DNA from: Comamonas testosteroni
Lineage (GTDB): Bacteria; Pseudomonadota; Gammaproteobacteria; Burkholderiales; Burkholderiaceae_C
Direction of reading: 5' to 3'
Assembly (NCBI RefSeq): GCF_014076415.1
Contig: NZ_CP043568.1
Location: 2,790,001 to 2,854,000, forward strand
Length of the DNA stretch: 64,000 nucleotides
The translations under genes were made by a program, and so were the position numbers. The notes below the pieces were generated by a model. It was not told where the DNA came from and made no database searches. It worked only from the letters and a program-made list of their open reading frames with translations. This document shows positions 9,095-18,515 of this stretch, piece by piece (positions within the stretch are counted from its first letter, which is position 1; each line of letters begins with the position of its first letter).

Positions 9095-10318
9095 GTGGTG
9101 GAGCCTGTGACTAGCCGGGGTCTGAACCCCTCATGGATCATCGTCGCTGCGGGCGTCAGTGCCTCGCTGCATGTGGGCAAGCTACCGCCCGCCGTACCCC
9201 TGCTGCAGCAGCAACTGGGCATGTCCCTGGTGCAGGCGGGATTCTTGCTCTCCACCGTCCAGGTGGCGGGCATGGTGCTGGGCCTGGTGGTGGGCCTGGG
9301 GGCAGACAAATGGGGGCTGCGTCGCAGCCTGCTGACAGGGCTGATGATGATGGCACTGTCCAGCTTGGTGGGGGCTGCGGCCACGGACTTCACCTGGCTG
9401 CTGGCGCTGCGCGCTCTGGAAGGTCTGGGTTTTTTGCTGGTTGCCATGCCTGCTCCAGGGCTGATTCGTCGCAGCGTCAAGCCGTCAGAACTGGGGGCGC
9501 GCATGGGCTGGTGGGGCTCTTATATGCCCATTGGCAGTGCCTTGGGCTTGCTGCTTGGGCCATGGGTGCTGCAGGCGACCAGTTGGCAGACTTGGTGGCT
9601 TGCACTGGGCTTTACTTCCGCCTTGGCGGCCTATGCCGTCTGGCGCATGGTGCCTGCGGATGCAACTGCAACTGCAGCCGTCGCAGCCACTGCCGATGAG
9701 AGATGGCGTCCGCGTCTGGCGCTCACATTGCGCAGCCCCGGCCCCTGGCTGGTGTCACTGGGCTTTATGGTGTATTCGGGTCAGTGGATGGGCATTGTCG
9801 GCTTTCTGCCCACGCTTTATTCGGAAGCAGGACTTAGTGCCAAGCTGGCGGGCCTGCTGACGGCCGTGGTCGCCGCCAGCAATATACTGGGCAATGTGGC
9901 GGCAGGCAGGTTGTTGCACCGCGGCTGGAGTCCTGCGCACTGCCTGCAGACCGGCTATGTGCTGATGGGGCTGACGGCGCTGCTGGCCTATGTGCAGATC
10001 GGGGGCGAGCCGCTGGCTCCTCTGTGGCTGCGCTTTGTGGCCGTGGCGCTGTTCTCTGCGACGGGCGGCCTGATACCGGCGACCCTGTTCACAACGGCCA
10101 TGCATCTGGCGCCCAGCCAGGCCACGGTGTCCACCACCGTGGGTTTCATGCAGCAATGGTCTTGCGTGGGGCAATTCGCAGGTCCTCCGCTGGTGGCGGC
10201 CGTGGCCATGCAGATGGGAGGTTGGCAGTTCACCTGGATGGTGACGGGCAGCATGTGCGTGTTGGGCTGGTTGCTGGCGCTGGGAGTGGGTCGTTGCTGG
10301 AGCCACCTCAGGGATTGA
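9095..10318 (+). CDS. MFS transporter
   Basis: A 407-residue inner-membrane carrier with about 12 predicted helices. The MFS motif-A region between helices 2 and 3 reads GLGADKWGLRRSLLTG, and a second half begins after a central loop near residue 200. The pattern resembles the cyanate/nitrate-type or aromatic-acid-type MFS groups, but the substrate cannot be assigned. Starts are GTG at 9095 or GTG at 9098; a weak GAAAAAGAGA lies just upstream. It stands alone as a transcription unit. Confidence 0.85.
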   Translation: MVEPVTSRGLNPSWIIVAAGVSASLHVGKLPPAVPLLQQQLGMSLVQAGFLLSTVQVAGMVLGLVVGLGADKWGLRRSLLTGLMMMALSSLVGAAATDFTWLLALRALEGLGFLLVAMPAPGLIRRSVKPSELGARMGWWGSYMPIGSALGLLLGPWVLQATSWQTWWLALGFTSALAAYAVWRMVPADATATAAVAATADERWRPRLALTLRSPGPWLVSLGFMVYSGQWMGIVGFLPTLYSEAGLSAKLAGLLTAVVAASNILGNVAAGRLLHRGWSPAHCLQTGYVLMGLTALLAYVQIGGEPLAPLWLRFVAVALFSATGGLIPATLFTTAMHLAPSQATVSTTVGFMQQWSCVGQFAGPPLVAAVAMQMGGWQFTWMVTGSMCVLGWLLALGVGRCWSHLRD

Positions 10319-10481
10319 GACCAGGGAATGATGCTCTGTATTGATGAGCTTGCAGTTCTTGTCGGATAGGCGCGGTAGCCCGATTTGATGCATTGTTTTG
10401 AGTTGACGCACAGGACCCAATTGCCAGCTCAAGCATGATTCGAGTCTGAACTGCGGTTACGCTGCAGTCTTGTGGAGGTCC

Positions 10482-12239
10482 ATGATGCAAAAGCGCCAGT
10501 TTCTCGCCACCGCAGCCTCGCTGACGGTATTGTCATCAACGCCCTGGCTCGCGGGCTGTGCCTCGCGTCGTACCAAGACGGCGGTCAAGCCCGCCGAGCT
10601 GATCTATTACGGCGGCCCGATTCTCACCATGAACGACGCTCAGCCCCAGGTGGAGGCCGTGGCGGTGAGTGCCGGGATGATTGCCGCCATTGGCTCGGCT
10701 CAGGAACTGGAGGCCTTGCGCGGCGCTTCCACGCGCATGGTGGACTTGCAGGGGCGCACGCTGATTCCGGGTTTTGTGGATCCGCACAGCCATATCGGCG
10801 GCGTGGGGTTGCAGGCCATTTCGGCCAATCTGCTGCCTCCGCCCGACGGCGGCAACGCCTCTATCGCCGACCTGCAGCAGACGCTGCGTGAGTACATCAA
10901 GACTTCACCCGAGGTCAAGCAGCTTGGCATCGTGCTCGGCTTTGGTTATGACGATTCCCAGCTTCAGGAGCGGCGCCATCCCACACGTGACGACCTCGAT
11001 GCCGTCTCCCGTGATCTGCCGATTGCCGTGATTCACCAGTCCGGGCACTTCGGTGCACTCAATTCCGCGGCCCTGGCCCGTGCCGGCATCGGGCCCGGCA
11101 CTCCCAATCCAGAGGGCGGCGTGATCCGCCGCCGTGCCGGCAGCCCGGTGCCCAACGGGGTGCTGGAGGAGAACGCCTTCTTCCACAGCCTGGGCAGGAT
11201 CATGCCCAAGCTCACGCTGGAGCAATCCATGGACTGGCTGGAAAAAGCCCAGCAGCTCTATCTGGAGTTCGGCTATACCACGGTGCAGGACGGTCGCTCC
11301 GACGCAGCTGCCATTGCCTCGGCCATGGCGGCTGCCGAGTCCCGTCGGCTGGTCATCGACGTGGTGTCCTATCCCGACATACTGCAACTGGGCGACGGCG
11401 CGCTGGCCAACAAGCTCAAGTTCAGCCGCAGCTATACCAATCGCTTCCGCATTGGCGGTGTCAAGCTCACGCTCGATGGCTCGCCCCAGGGCAAGACGGC
11501 CTGGCTGACCGAGCCCTATCTGGTACCGCCCGATGGCCAGCAGCCCGGCTACCGCGGCTACGGGGTGCTCAGCGATGTCAGGGCCAACGAGCAGGTGGCC
11601 AGGGCCATCCACAACGGCTGGCAGATTCTGGTGCATGGCAACGGCGATGCGGCGATCGATCAGTTCATTGCAGCCGTGCGAGCCAGCGGTCCCGTGGAGC
11701 AGGCGCGTGCTGTACGCCCGGTGCTGATCCACGGTCAGACGCTGCGGCGCGACCAGGTGAGCCAGCTCAAGGAGCTGGGCATTTTCCCGTCGCTGTTTCC
11801 CATGCATACCTTTTACTGGGGCGACTGGCACCACGACTCGGTGCTGGGCGATCCGCGTGCGCAGAACATCTCGCCGACAGGCTGGGTGCTGGGCGAGGGC
11901 ATGGTGTTCACCTCTCACCACGATGCGCCTGTGGCCCTGCCATCGTCGATGCGCGTGCTCGATGCCACGGTGAATCGCACGACGCGCTCAGGGCGTGTGC
12001 TGGGGCCGGAGCATCGCGTCTCGCCCTGGGTGGCGCTCAAGGCGCAGACCATATGGTCGGCCTACCAGCATTTCGAGGAAGACCGCAAGGGCTCCATCGA
12101 GGTCGGCAAGCTGGCCGATCTGGTTGTGCTTTCGGACAACCCGCTGACCGTGCCGCCGCATCAGCTTGCCAATCTCCAGGTGCTGGAGACCATCAAGGAA
12201 GGGCGCACGGTTTACAAGCGCGACGGGTCAAACTTCTGA
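10482..12239 (+). CDS. Exported lipoprotein amidohydrolase (YtcJ-like metal-dependent hydrolase)
   Basis: A 585-residue protein beginning with a signal sequence that ends in the lipobox LAGC, so it is probably a lipoprotein. The mature part is an amidohydrolase of the YtcJ type: an N-terminal beta-sandwich (GGPILTMND), LIPGFVDPHSHIG with the first two metal-binding His, HQSGHFGALNSAAL, VKLTLDGSPQGKTAW, VHGNGDAAID, TSHHDAPV and the closing GSIEVGKLADLVVLS. It probably hydrolyses an amide outside the cytoplasm; substrate unknown. Tandem ATGs lie at 10482 and 10485, behind GGAGGT; the second has the better spacing. Confidence 0.85.
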   Translation: MMQKRQFLATAASLTVLSSTPWLAGCASRRTKTAVKPAELIYYGGPILTMNDAQPQVEAVAVSAGMIAAIGSAQELEALRGASTRMVDLQGRTLIPGFVDPHSHIGGVGLQAISANLLPPPDGGNASIADLQQTLREYIKTSPEVKQLGIVLGFGYDDSQLQERRHPTRDDLDAVSRDLPIAVIHQSGHFGALNSAALARAGIGPGTPNPEGGVIRRRAGSPVPNGVLEENAFFHSLGRIMPKLTLEQSMDWLEKAQQLYLEFGYTTVQDGRSDAAAIASAMAAAESRRLVIDVVSYPDILQLGDGALANKLKFSRSYTNRFRIGGVKLTLDGSPQGKTAWLTEPYLVPPDGQQPGYRGYGVLSDVRANEQVARAIHNGWQILVHGNGDAAIDQFIAAVRASGPVEQARAVRPVLIHGQTLRRDQVSQLKELGIFPSLFPMHTFYWGDWHHDSVLGDPRAQNISPTGWVLGEGMVFTSHHDAPVALPSSMRVLDATVNRTTRSGRVLGPEHRVSPWVALKAQTIWSAYQHFEEDRKGSIEVGKLADLVVLSDNPLTVPPHQLANLQVLETIKEGRTVYKRDGSNF

Positions 12240-12287
12240 TTTGAGGGCTGCCTGCGATGGATGGGTATGCGTTTGGGTGAATGTTTT

Positions 12288-13376
12288 TCACGCATCGCGC
12301 GAGCCGATAAGGGCGCGCAATGCACGCTCCAGTTGCTGGGCATTTTCGTGCACCAGCCGCCATTCGGGCTGAAGTACTTCTGTCGGTGCAGTTGATGCAG
12401 GGCAGCTGTCCATGGTCGCCAGTGGATCATCAGCCTTGAGCGCTACCACGGTTGGCTGGTTGGCCAGATCCAGACAGGCATGCGTCAGCCAGCGGCAGTA
12501 GTCGGCCATCGCCGCAGGCGGCGGCTTCCCGGTGTGGGCGGTGGCACGGTTCAGACTTTCGGCCAGCAGCAGAGCCGTGGCATAGACGCGCACGGCATGG
12601 CGGTCATAGCGGCGGGTGACAAAAGCCAGTCGCTCTGCATTGAGCCGTCCGCGCAATGACCAGCGGCGCGAGGAATGGGCCTGGCCTACGGCGGCGCGCA
12701 GGGCGGCCAGCGATTCATGGGCCAGTGATAGCTGGCCGAGGGCGGTTTCGGCCGCATCGGCTTTCTGCTGCTGGCAGGCCTTGAGAATCAGATCCAGACC
12801 GTTGGCAAGCTGCTTGAGAAAGATCGAGGCGGCCCGGCCCATATCCTTGATGGGATTGGAGGTCAGCAACACCTGGCTGAAGATAAGCCCGACCGCAGCA
12901 CCGACCGTGACGTCCAGCAGACGGGCTCCGCCCGCCATGCTGGGGCCGAGCACCAGCACCAGAATCACCGAGACCCCGGCTTGAATCGGCACCACGGGCG
13001 CGGGGCCGATGATGGCGCCAAGCAGGATGGAGAGGAATGCGCCAAGACTCATGCGCAGCAACAGATGCTGCTCGGGCAACTGCCACAGCAGATCGCCGAT
13101 CACGATACCCAGTGTGCAGCCTATGAGCAGACTGCGCGCCTGTTTCAGATGGCTGGGCAGTCCCGGGGCGAGGCAGATCACGGCAGTGACCACGGCGAAG
13201 GCGGGCTTGGGGTGGCCCCAAAGCTGCTGGGCGATGACCCAGGCCAGCATGCTGGCCAGTGCTGCAGCAATCGCATCACGCAGGGCCAGCCTGGCCCGCG
13301 ATGGAAAAGTGGTCTTGGCACGACGCCAGGCCAGCATGAACGGGGTGCTCCAGCGCAATCTCAAACTCCTTGGCAT
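12288..13376 (-). CDS. FUSC-family membrane protein (aromatic acid exporter-like)
   Basis: A 362-residue protein with a basic N-terminus, six hydrophobic helices between about residues 35 and 175, and a soluble C-terminal helical half. LRDAIAAALASMLAWVIAQQ and KPAFAVVTAVICLAPG are typical of the FUSC domain found in AaeB-type exporters and in YccS-like proteins. One FUSC half is present rather than the two of full-length AaeB. It converges with the amidohydrolase gene, 48 bp apart. Export of aromatic acids or another small anion is plausible but unproven. Confidence 0.75.
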   Translation of the reverse strand: MPRSLRLRWSTPFMLAWRRAKTTFPSRARLALRDAIAAALASMLAWVIAQQLWGHPKPAFAVVTAVICLAPGLPSHLKQARSLLIGCTLGIVIGDLLWQLPEQHLLLRMSLGAFLSILLGAIIGPAPVVPIQAGVSVILVLVLGPSMAGGARLLDVTVGAAVGLIFSQVLLTSNPIKDMGRAASIFLKQLANGLDLILKACQQQKADAAETALGQLSLAHESLAALRAAVGQAHSSRRWSLRGRLNAERLAFVTRRYDRHAVRVYATALLLAESLNRATAHTGKPPPAAMADYCRWLTHACLDLANQPTVVALKADDPLATMDSCPASTAPTEVLQPEWRLVHENAQQLERALRALIGSRDA

Positions 13377-13473
13377 GGCGGTCGATCAGACTCTGATTCA
13401 AGGATGTTAGAGGGCGCGGCGAGATTGCCCTGTGGGAAATACGCCACGCCACCCGAAAATGCTGCGCGGCGGA

Positions 13474-14886
13474 TCAGTCCGCCGAGTCGTCATACTGGGG
13501 CGCAGTCTTGCGAAAGCCACTGGTGATGATGGCCAGATAGACAAGGCCGATGCTGCCCCAGATGAGGCCCGAACTCAGCGAGCTGGGCTCCACCTCCAGC
13601 CACATGGCGCCTACACTCATGAAGCCCAGCACCGGAGTGACAAGATAGCGCAGCAGGTCGCCCGGGGTGTGCCAGCGGCCCTGGCGCCATATATATTCAG
13701 CCAGCACCGACAGATTGACAAAACTGAAAGCCGTCAGCGCGCCGAAGCTGATCAGGGCGACCACATATTCCAGGCTCAGAAATCCAGCGGTCAGCGCTAC
13801 CGCGCCCACCAGCAGAATGTTGTAGGAAGGCGTGAAGGACTTGGGGCTGACATGGCCGAAGAAACGCTTGTGGATCACGCCGTCGCGGCCCATCGCATAC
13901 ATCAGGCGCGATACACCAGCGTGAGCCGCGATGCCCGAGGCCATGACGGTGACGATGGCAAAGGACAGCACCACTGACTTGAACAGCGCGCCCCCCACCA
14001 GATAGAGGATCTCGGGTTGGGTTTCGTCCACGGCCTCGAAGTACTGTCTCGGGTTGCCGGGGAAATAGAGCTGCAGAAAATAAGTGGCCGCAATGAAGAT
14101 CAGGCCGGAAATCAGCGCCGTCAGAAAAATGGCCTTGGGCAAGGTGTTTCGGGTGTCGTGGGTCTCTTCGGCCAGTGAACTCAGCGAGTCAAAGCCCGTG
14201 AACGAAAAACAGAGAATGGTGGCTCCGGTAATCAGTGCGCCGATTTCGGCCTGGGAGCTCCAGAAGGGCGACAGCGTCCACAGGCCCTGGCCGCCATGTT
14301 CGGCAATCGCGCCCAGGGCATTACGGCCTGCATGCAGATCGCGCCAGACCATGCAGGTGAAGATGGCGATGATGAGCAGTTGGAAGAACACGATCAAGCC
14401 ATTGAAATGGGCGACAAAGCGAATGCCGCGCAGATTCACGCAGACCATCAGCGCGGTCAGGCAGACGATCCAGACCCAGTGGTTGACCTCGGGGAACATG
14501 GAGGTCAGATAGATCCTGGCCAGCAAGATATTGACCATGGGCGAGAGCAGGTAGTCCAGCAATGACGACCAGCCCACCATGAAGCCCACGTTGGGGTGAA
14601 TGGCCTTTTGCGCATAGGTATAGGCCGAACCCGAGGATGGGTAGCGACGGATCATGTGGCCGTAGCTCAGCGAGGTCAGCAGCACGGCCAGCAAGGCGAC
14701 AAAGTAGGAGGTGGGCACATGCTGCAGCGAATCGCGCGAGACCATGCCGAAAGTGTCCAGCAATGTCATCGGCTGGATATAGGCCAGGCCGATGATGATC
14801 ACATGCCATAGCAGCAGAGTCTTTTGCAGGCGAACGGGGGAGGTGGTCGAGGCTGCCAAGGGCGGGCGATCAGTCAGTGCAGTCAT
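13474..14886 (-). CDS. APC-family amino acid/amine permease
   Basis: A 470-residue inner-membrane protein with about 12 helices. The APC features are MTLLDTFGMVSRDS in helix 1, RRYPSSGSAYTYAQKAI in helix 2-3, and CFSFTGFDSLSSLAEETHDTRNTLPKAI, the helix 6 region that binds substrate. Overall it most resembles the PuuP/YhdG branch that imports putrescine or amino acids by proton symport. The ATG at 14886 is preceded by a weak GTAGAAG. It follows no partner gene, so the substrate is not indicated by context. Confidence 0.88.
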   Translation of the reverse strand: MTALTDRPPLAASTTSPVRLQKTLLLWHVIIIGLAYIQPMTLLDTFGMVSRDSLQHVPTSYFVALLAVLLTSLSYGHMIRRYPSSGSAYTYAQKAIHPNVGFMVGWSSLLDYLLSPMVNILLARIYLTSMFPEVNHWVWIVCLTALMVCVNLRGIRFVAHFNGLIVFFQLLIIAIFTCMVWRDLHAGRNALGAIAEHGGQGLWTLSPFWSSQAEIGALITGATILCFSFTGFDSLSSLAEETHDTRNTLPKAIFLTALISGLIFIAATYFLQLYFPGNPRQYFEAVDETQPEILYLVGGALFKSVVLSFAIVTVMASGIAAHAGVSRLMYAMGRDGVIHKRFFGHVSPKSFTPSYNILLVGAVALTAGFLSLEYVVALISFGALTAFSFVNLSVLAEYIWRQGRWHTPGDLLRYLVTPVLGFMSVGAMWLEVEPSSLSSGLIWGSIGLVYLAIITSGFRKTAPQYDDSAD

Positions 14887-15169
14887 CTTCTACAAGAACA
14901 AGAGAGCCGGCACAAAACCCGCACCGGCCTGCGCGTGGCAATGCGCCGCAGAGATGGGTCCCAGCTTGGTTGCCACTGTGTTATCAATGGTTTGGACATG
15001 CCCTGAAGCAGGGCGCCATTCTTGGGTTCCGCTGGGCCTCGGGTCAGGCAACAGCGAAAAGCCGGCATTATCGGATTTTGTTGCTGCCGAGGTTGCTTAT
15101 GATGAGAAACGCATTAATTTCAGGCCGGTATCAGCGCAGCTTGCTATGACTGGAAGAGCATGAATATGC

Positions 15170-15664
15170 TCAGCCTCTACTCCCCTGCAGCAGAGACTGA
15201 ATGCATTGCCATTCGGCTTCGGTCACGGGGGTAATGGAGAGACGATTGCCTTTTTGCAGCACGCGCATCTGCGCCAGTTGAGGTTGTTCGCGTAGTTCTG
15301 GCATCAGCAGTGGGCGGATCTTTTTCAGCGCCTGCACATCCAGCATAAGCCAGCGCGGTTTGTCTGCCTGGGACTTGGGGTCGTAATAGGGGTCCGCAGG
15401 GTCGAACTGGGAAGGGTCCACGCGCAGATTGCCGGCAATGCGGGCAATGCCGTAAATCCCAGGTTCGGCGCAACTGGAATGCCAATACAGCACGCCGTCA
15501 CCCACCTGCATATCGTCACGCATGAAATTGCGTGCCTGGTAATTGCGCACGCCATTCCAGGCAATGGTCTGCTCGGGGGACGCCAGAGCATGGTCGATGG
15601 AATACTCGTCGGGCTCGTTCTTCATGAGCCAGTAACGATGGGCTTGGAGGCTGCTGTCGTTCAT
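15170..15664 (-). CDS. EVE domain protein
   Basis: A 164-residue single-domain protein. YWLMKNEPDEYSID at the start, TIAWNGVRNYQARNFMRDDM and GDGVLYWHSSC identify an EVE domain, a PUA-like fold that binds modified bases in DNA or RNA (the THYN1 family). It has no fused nuclease, so it is probably the housekeeping type common in proteobacteria rather than a restriction protein. ATG 15664 has no strong ribosome site. It lies 29 bp before the end of the next minus-strand gene. Confidence 0.9.
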   Translation of the reverse strand: MNDSSLQAHRYWLMKNEPDEYSIDHALASPEQTIAWNGVRNYQARNFMRDDMQVGDGVLYWHSSCAEPGIYGIARIAGNLRVDPSQFDPADPYYDPKSQADKPRWLMLDVQALKKIRPLLMPELREQPQLAQMRVLQKGNRLSITPVTEAEWQCIQSLLQGSRG

Positions 15665-15693
15665 AGGTGCATTGTCTGCGAGAGGTTGCTGTC

Positions 15694-16299
15694 TCAGTCT
15701 TCACGGCCACGCTGCCAGGGACCTCGGTCTTGCTGCCAATTGCGCACCAGATCGCTATTGCGTTGCAGCAGATTTCGGGTGTCCAGCCAGCGGCCTGGAA
15801 TGTCCAGCTCGGCCTCTTCCACCACCCGCATACAGTCCTGAATATGGCGCTCGCCCAGATAGCGCAGCGTCGCGTAGCCTATGGATGCAGCTGCGAGCTG
15901 GCCCAGTAGCGGCACATATCTGGCGGCCTGCCTGGTGCTCATGCGCAGTCCCATGGCTTTGCCGAGGCGCAGCACCATGTCGCGGGTGATGAACTTGCCG
16001 ATCAGCACGGAGCCAACCATGGCGATTGCTTTCTGGACTTGCTCGCGCTTTCCTGGCGTGAGTTGGTCGAGTTGCTCTGGCGTCAACCCGAACTCCTGGT
16101 TGATGCGCGGATAGAGCTGTGCGAGCAGAGCGGCATCTGCAGCCCAGTCCAGACCGGGTATGGGAATGACACTGGCGGCAGCGCTGACGAGTGCCCGTCT
16201 TCTCAGTAGTTTGCGGGCCCGTTCAGCGGCTTGGGCAATGTCTTTGCGCTCCGCTCTGGTCGCACTAAGATTTCTGAAGCTCGGGTCTTTTTTCCACAT
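15694..16299 (-). CDS. DUF697-like membrane-associated protein
   Basis: A 201-residue protein with a charged N-terminus, then ALVSAAASVIPIPGLDWAAD, LYPRINQEFGLTPEQL and a helix near IAMVGSVLIGKFI. The pattern of a Pro-rich IPIPG turn followed by an Asp and a helical domain recalls the DUF697/YcjF-like proteins that sit next to small GTPases, but no GTPase gene is close. The C-terminal 40 residues are hydrophilic. Function unknown. It may share a transcript with the EVE gene downstream. Confidence 0.55.
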   Translation of the reverse strand: MWKKDPSFRNLSATRAERKDIAQAAERARKLLRRRALVSAAASVIPIPGLDWAADAALLAQLYPRINQEFGLTPEQLDQLTPGKREQVQKAIAMVGSVLIGKFITRDMVLRLGKAMGLRMSTRQAARYVPLLGQLAAASIGYATLRYLGERHIQDCMRVVEEAELDIPGRWLDTRNLLQRNSDLVRNWQQDRGPWQRGRED

Positions 16300-16324
16300 A
16301 TTCGATAAGGAGATGACGGAAATA

Positions 16325-16350
16325 GAAAAAGGGGCTTGTCGGCCCCTTTT
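16325..16350 (-). terminator. Terminator of the YeaQ-like gene
   Basis: GGGGC (16331-16335) and GCCCC (16342-16346) with flanking A/T runs form a hairpin. On the minus strand a run of five T follows. Confidence 0.75.
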
Positions 16351-16365
16351 GGTCGGAATTCAGAT

Positions 16366-16617
16366 TCAGTTGGCCTTACCGCGTACCATGCCATAAATAA
16401 ACAAAAGAATCACCGCACCAATGACCGATGCGATCCAGCCTGCGGTTTGTCCGGGCTGGTACCAGCCCATGGCCGAGCCCAGATAGGTAGCTACAAACGA
16501 GCCGACGATACCGAGAAGAATCGTCATGATCCAGCCCATGCTGTCATTGCCCGGCTTGATGGCCCGCGCGATCAAACCGACGATAAGACCGACGATGATG
16601 GTTCCGATGATGGACAT
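16366..16617 (-). CDS. GlsB/YeaQ/YmgE family stress-response membrane protein
   Basis: An 83-residue inner-membrane protein made of three hydrophobic helices, starting MSIIGTIIVGLIVGLIARAI and containing the family's GWIMTILLGIVGSFVATYLG and GWIASVIGAVILLFIYG. Family members are transglycosylase-associated or general-stress proteins; the precise function is not established. The AGGGAACAG upstream of ATG 16617 is a good ribosome site. A strong terminator follows the stop codon. Confidence 0.92.
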   Translation of the reverse strand: MSIIGTIIVGLIVGLIARAIKPGNDSMGWIMTILLGIVGSFVATYLGSAMGWYQPGQTAGWIASVIGAVILLFIYGMVRGKAN

Positions 16618-16765
16618 ATTCTGTTCCCTGTTGGTGCTCTAACGAAAGTGACTCTACCCGGCCCGATGGTTCGACTATGTCGGACGATTCTGAATGTAGG
16701 CGCGAGCGCGGTTCTTGCGTGAAAACACACGGAGGCTGGGCTACATCAGGGACCAAGGGAGAAAC

Positions 16766-16792
16766 AAAAACGCCTGCAGAAGCAGGCGTTTT
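16766..16792 (-). terminator. Terminator of the NlpC/P60 gene
   Basis: CGCCTGC (16771-16777) and GCAGGCG (16782-16788) form a hairpin with a four-base loop. On the minus strand five T follow. Confidence 0.85.
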
Positions 16793-16812
16793 GGTCAGGC
16801 CCCGATTCGGAA

Positions 16813-17463
16813 TCAGGGCTGCAATGGGCCCAGGGCGCTATATGCAGCAGCCGTGGTCGCCGAGGCGTCAGCGCCTTCGACGCGGCGGGCGCCGTCGAAG
16901 CGGCGCGCCCAGTAGGAGGTCTGCATGCTTTCCACACGCACGCTTGCGCCGGTGCGCGGTGCGTGGATGAATTTGCCGTCACCCACGTAGATGCCCACAT
17001 GGCTGAATGTGCGGCGCATGGTGTTGAAGAAGACCAGATCACCAGGCTTGAGGTCGCTGCGGTCGATCTGCTGGGTGGCATTGGCCTGCTCAGCAGAGAC
17101 GCGAGGCAGAACCTTGCCCATGGTCTGGGAGTAGATGGCGCGCACGAAACCGCTGCAGTCGAAGCCGGTTTCGGCGTTGGTTCCACCCAGGCGATAGGGA
17201 ACGCCAAGGAAGCCCATGGCCGTTACCACCAGATCGGAGGTTTTTTCGGCCACGTTCTGACGTGCTTCGCGCACGAAGTCAGTCGTCTTCTCGGCCACAG
17301 AGTGGCGAGCTTCACGCAACTGGGTGATGAGGCCGCGGTTGACCAGCAACTGGGCCATGTCGTCGTCACGCTGCTCGCTAGGCGCCGCGTGCGCTGAGGT
17401 AACGCCGACAAATAGAAGTGCAATAAGCCATCGGGACATGGGGCGTGAGGGTAACACGTTCAT
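16813..17463 (-). CDS. NlpC/P60 (C40) cell-wall hydrolase
   Basis: A 216-residue exported protein that cuts peptide cross-bridges of peptidoglycan. The N-terminus, counted from ATG 17463, is a signal peptide (SRWLIALLFVGVTSAHA). A linker with a duplicated motif (REARHSVAEKTTDFV and REARQNVAEKTSDLV) leads to the C40 domain. The catalytic Cys lies in GFDCSGFVRAIY and the His in FSHVGIYVGDGKFIHAP. The frame reaches 17517, but those extra residues do not fit a signal peptide. It is transcribed alone and ends at a clear terminator. Confidence 0.9.
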   Translation of the reverse strand: MNVLPSRPMSRWLIALLFVGVTSAHAAPSEQRDDDMAQLLVNRGLITQLREARHSVAEKTTDFVREARQNVAEKTSDLVVTAMGFLGVPYRLGGTNAETGFDCSGFVRAIYSQTMGKVLPRVSAEQANATQQIDRSDLKPGDLVFFNTMRRTFSHVGIYVGDGKFIHAPRTGASVRVESMQTSYWARRFDGARRVEGADASATTAAAYSALGPLQP

Positions 17464-17814
17464 TTGTAGGATGGGGGCTCTATTTCCATTTTTTTCTCTT
17501 GGTTTTTGATGCAGCACAGCAAGTGAGCTGCGGGCATAAGCTTATTGCGTGAGCTGCTCTCAAATTTGCAGCGTATTGCCGTACGTAATTTCCCCATTCT
17601 GGTGAATGAGGGTCGGGAATGCACCAATTCATGGTATTGACATGTGAAAGGCGTTGCATTGACGGACTTTCTACCCCGGCATGCGCTTGCAGCGACAATA
17701 GCGCCATCGATTGCAGCCGATGTGACGCGCTTCCTCAGCGCGCCGCGCGTCTGTCCTGTGCGAGCGCCGCTCTTTTTTGGCAGCGGCTTGACACGGTTTT
17801 AAGAAAGATTTGCC
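17464..17814. other. Divergent promoter region, no gene seen
   Basis: The 351 bp between the NlpC/P60 gene and the isochorismatase gene must hold two outward promoters. A TTGACA box occurs at about 17788, too close to the ATG at 17815 to serve it in the usual way. I see no conserved ORF, hairpin or RNA here. Confidence 0.4.
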
Positions 17815-18417
17815 ATGTTGTTAGAAGCTTCCGAGTCGCAACTGGTTCTGGTGGACTACCAGGACAAGCTGATGCCCGTCATTCACGAAGGCGCGCAAGC
17901 GCTGGCCAATGCGGTCAAACTGGCCAAGATGGCGCAGCTGCTGGATGTGCCTGTCTGGGGAACGGAGCAGAACCCCTCGCGCCTTGGCGCCAACAATGCG
18001 GAGCTTAAGGCGCTGTGCCAGAAGACGCTGGAGAAAATGTATTTCAGCGCCGTGCCGGAGGGGCTGGGCGAATGGCTGCGTCCTCCCGCCAAGCCCCAGG
18101 GCGGCAATGCGCGCAGCCTGCCCAAGCATCTGCAAAAGCCCCAGCAGCAGGCGCCCGAGCGCAATATGGTGGTGATTGCCGGCTGCGAAACCCATGTCTG
18201 CCTGTTGCAGACGGCGCTGGAGCTGCTGGAAGACGAGTTCGATGTGTGGGTGGTGACGGATGCCTGCGGCTCGCGTACCGAGCGCAACCGGGATGCAGCA
18301 TTTGACCGTCTGGCAGGTGCCGGCGCCGAGCTGGTGACCACCGAGATGGTGATGTTCGAGTGGCTGCGCACCTGTGAAGACCCTGCCTTCAAGGAGATGC
18401 TGGCTCTGGTCAAGTAA
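17815..18417 (+). CDS. Isochorismatase-family cysteine hydrolase
   Basis: A 200-residue soluble enzyme of the usual length. The catalytic Asp is in VLVDYQDKLMP (residue 15) and the nucleophilic Cys in VVIAGCETHVCLLQTA, with the cis-peptide Gly-Cys-Glu-Thr-His arrangement of the family. A loop rich in Pro and Gln (about 100-118) is specific to this protein. The family hydrolyses isochorismate, nicotinamide, N-carbamoyl compounds and similar; this member resembles the YcaC-like group without known substrate. AAGAAAG before the ATG is the ribosome site. Confidence 0.9.
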   Translation: MLLEASESQLVLVDYQDKLMPVIHEGAQALANAVKLAKMAQLLDVPVWGTEQNPSRLGANNAELKALCQKTLEKMYFSAVPEGLGEWLRPPAKPQGGNARSLPKHLQKPQQQAPERNMVVIAGCETHVCLLQTALELLEDEFDVWVVTDACGSRTERNRDAAFDRLAGAGAELVTTEMVMFEWLRTCEDPAFKEMLALVK

Positions 18418-18449
18418 GCCGAGGCGCGGGCCCCGGCCTTGCAGCCCTC

Positions 18450-18474
18450 AGGCGCTCTGCGGAGCGCCTTTTTT
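18450..18474 (+). terminator. Rho-independent terminator after the isochorismatase gene
   Basis: AGGCGCTC (18450-18457) pairs with GAGCGCCT (18462-18469) across a four-base loop and is followed by a T-run. Confidence 0.9.
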
Positions 18475-18515
18475 CATTTCAGCCTGCAGCACTCTGAACC
18501 AATGAGGATGGAGTC

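Noticed and set aside
16312..16395. A 27-codon plus-strand frame with AGGAG just before ATG
   Set aside because: The ribosome site touches the ATG and the frame runs through the terminator of the YeaQ-like gene.
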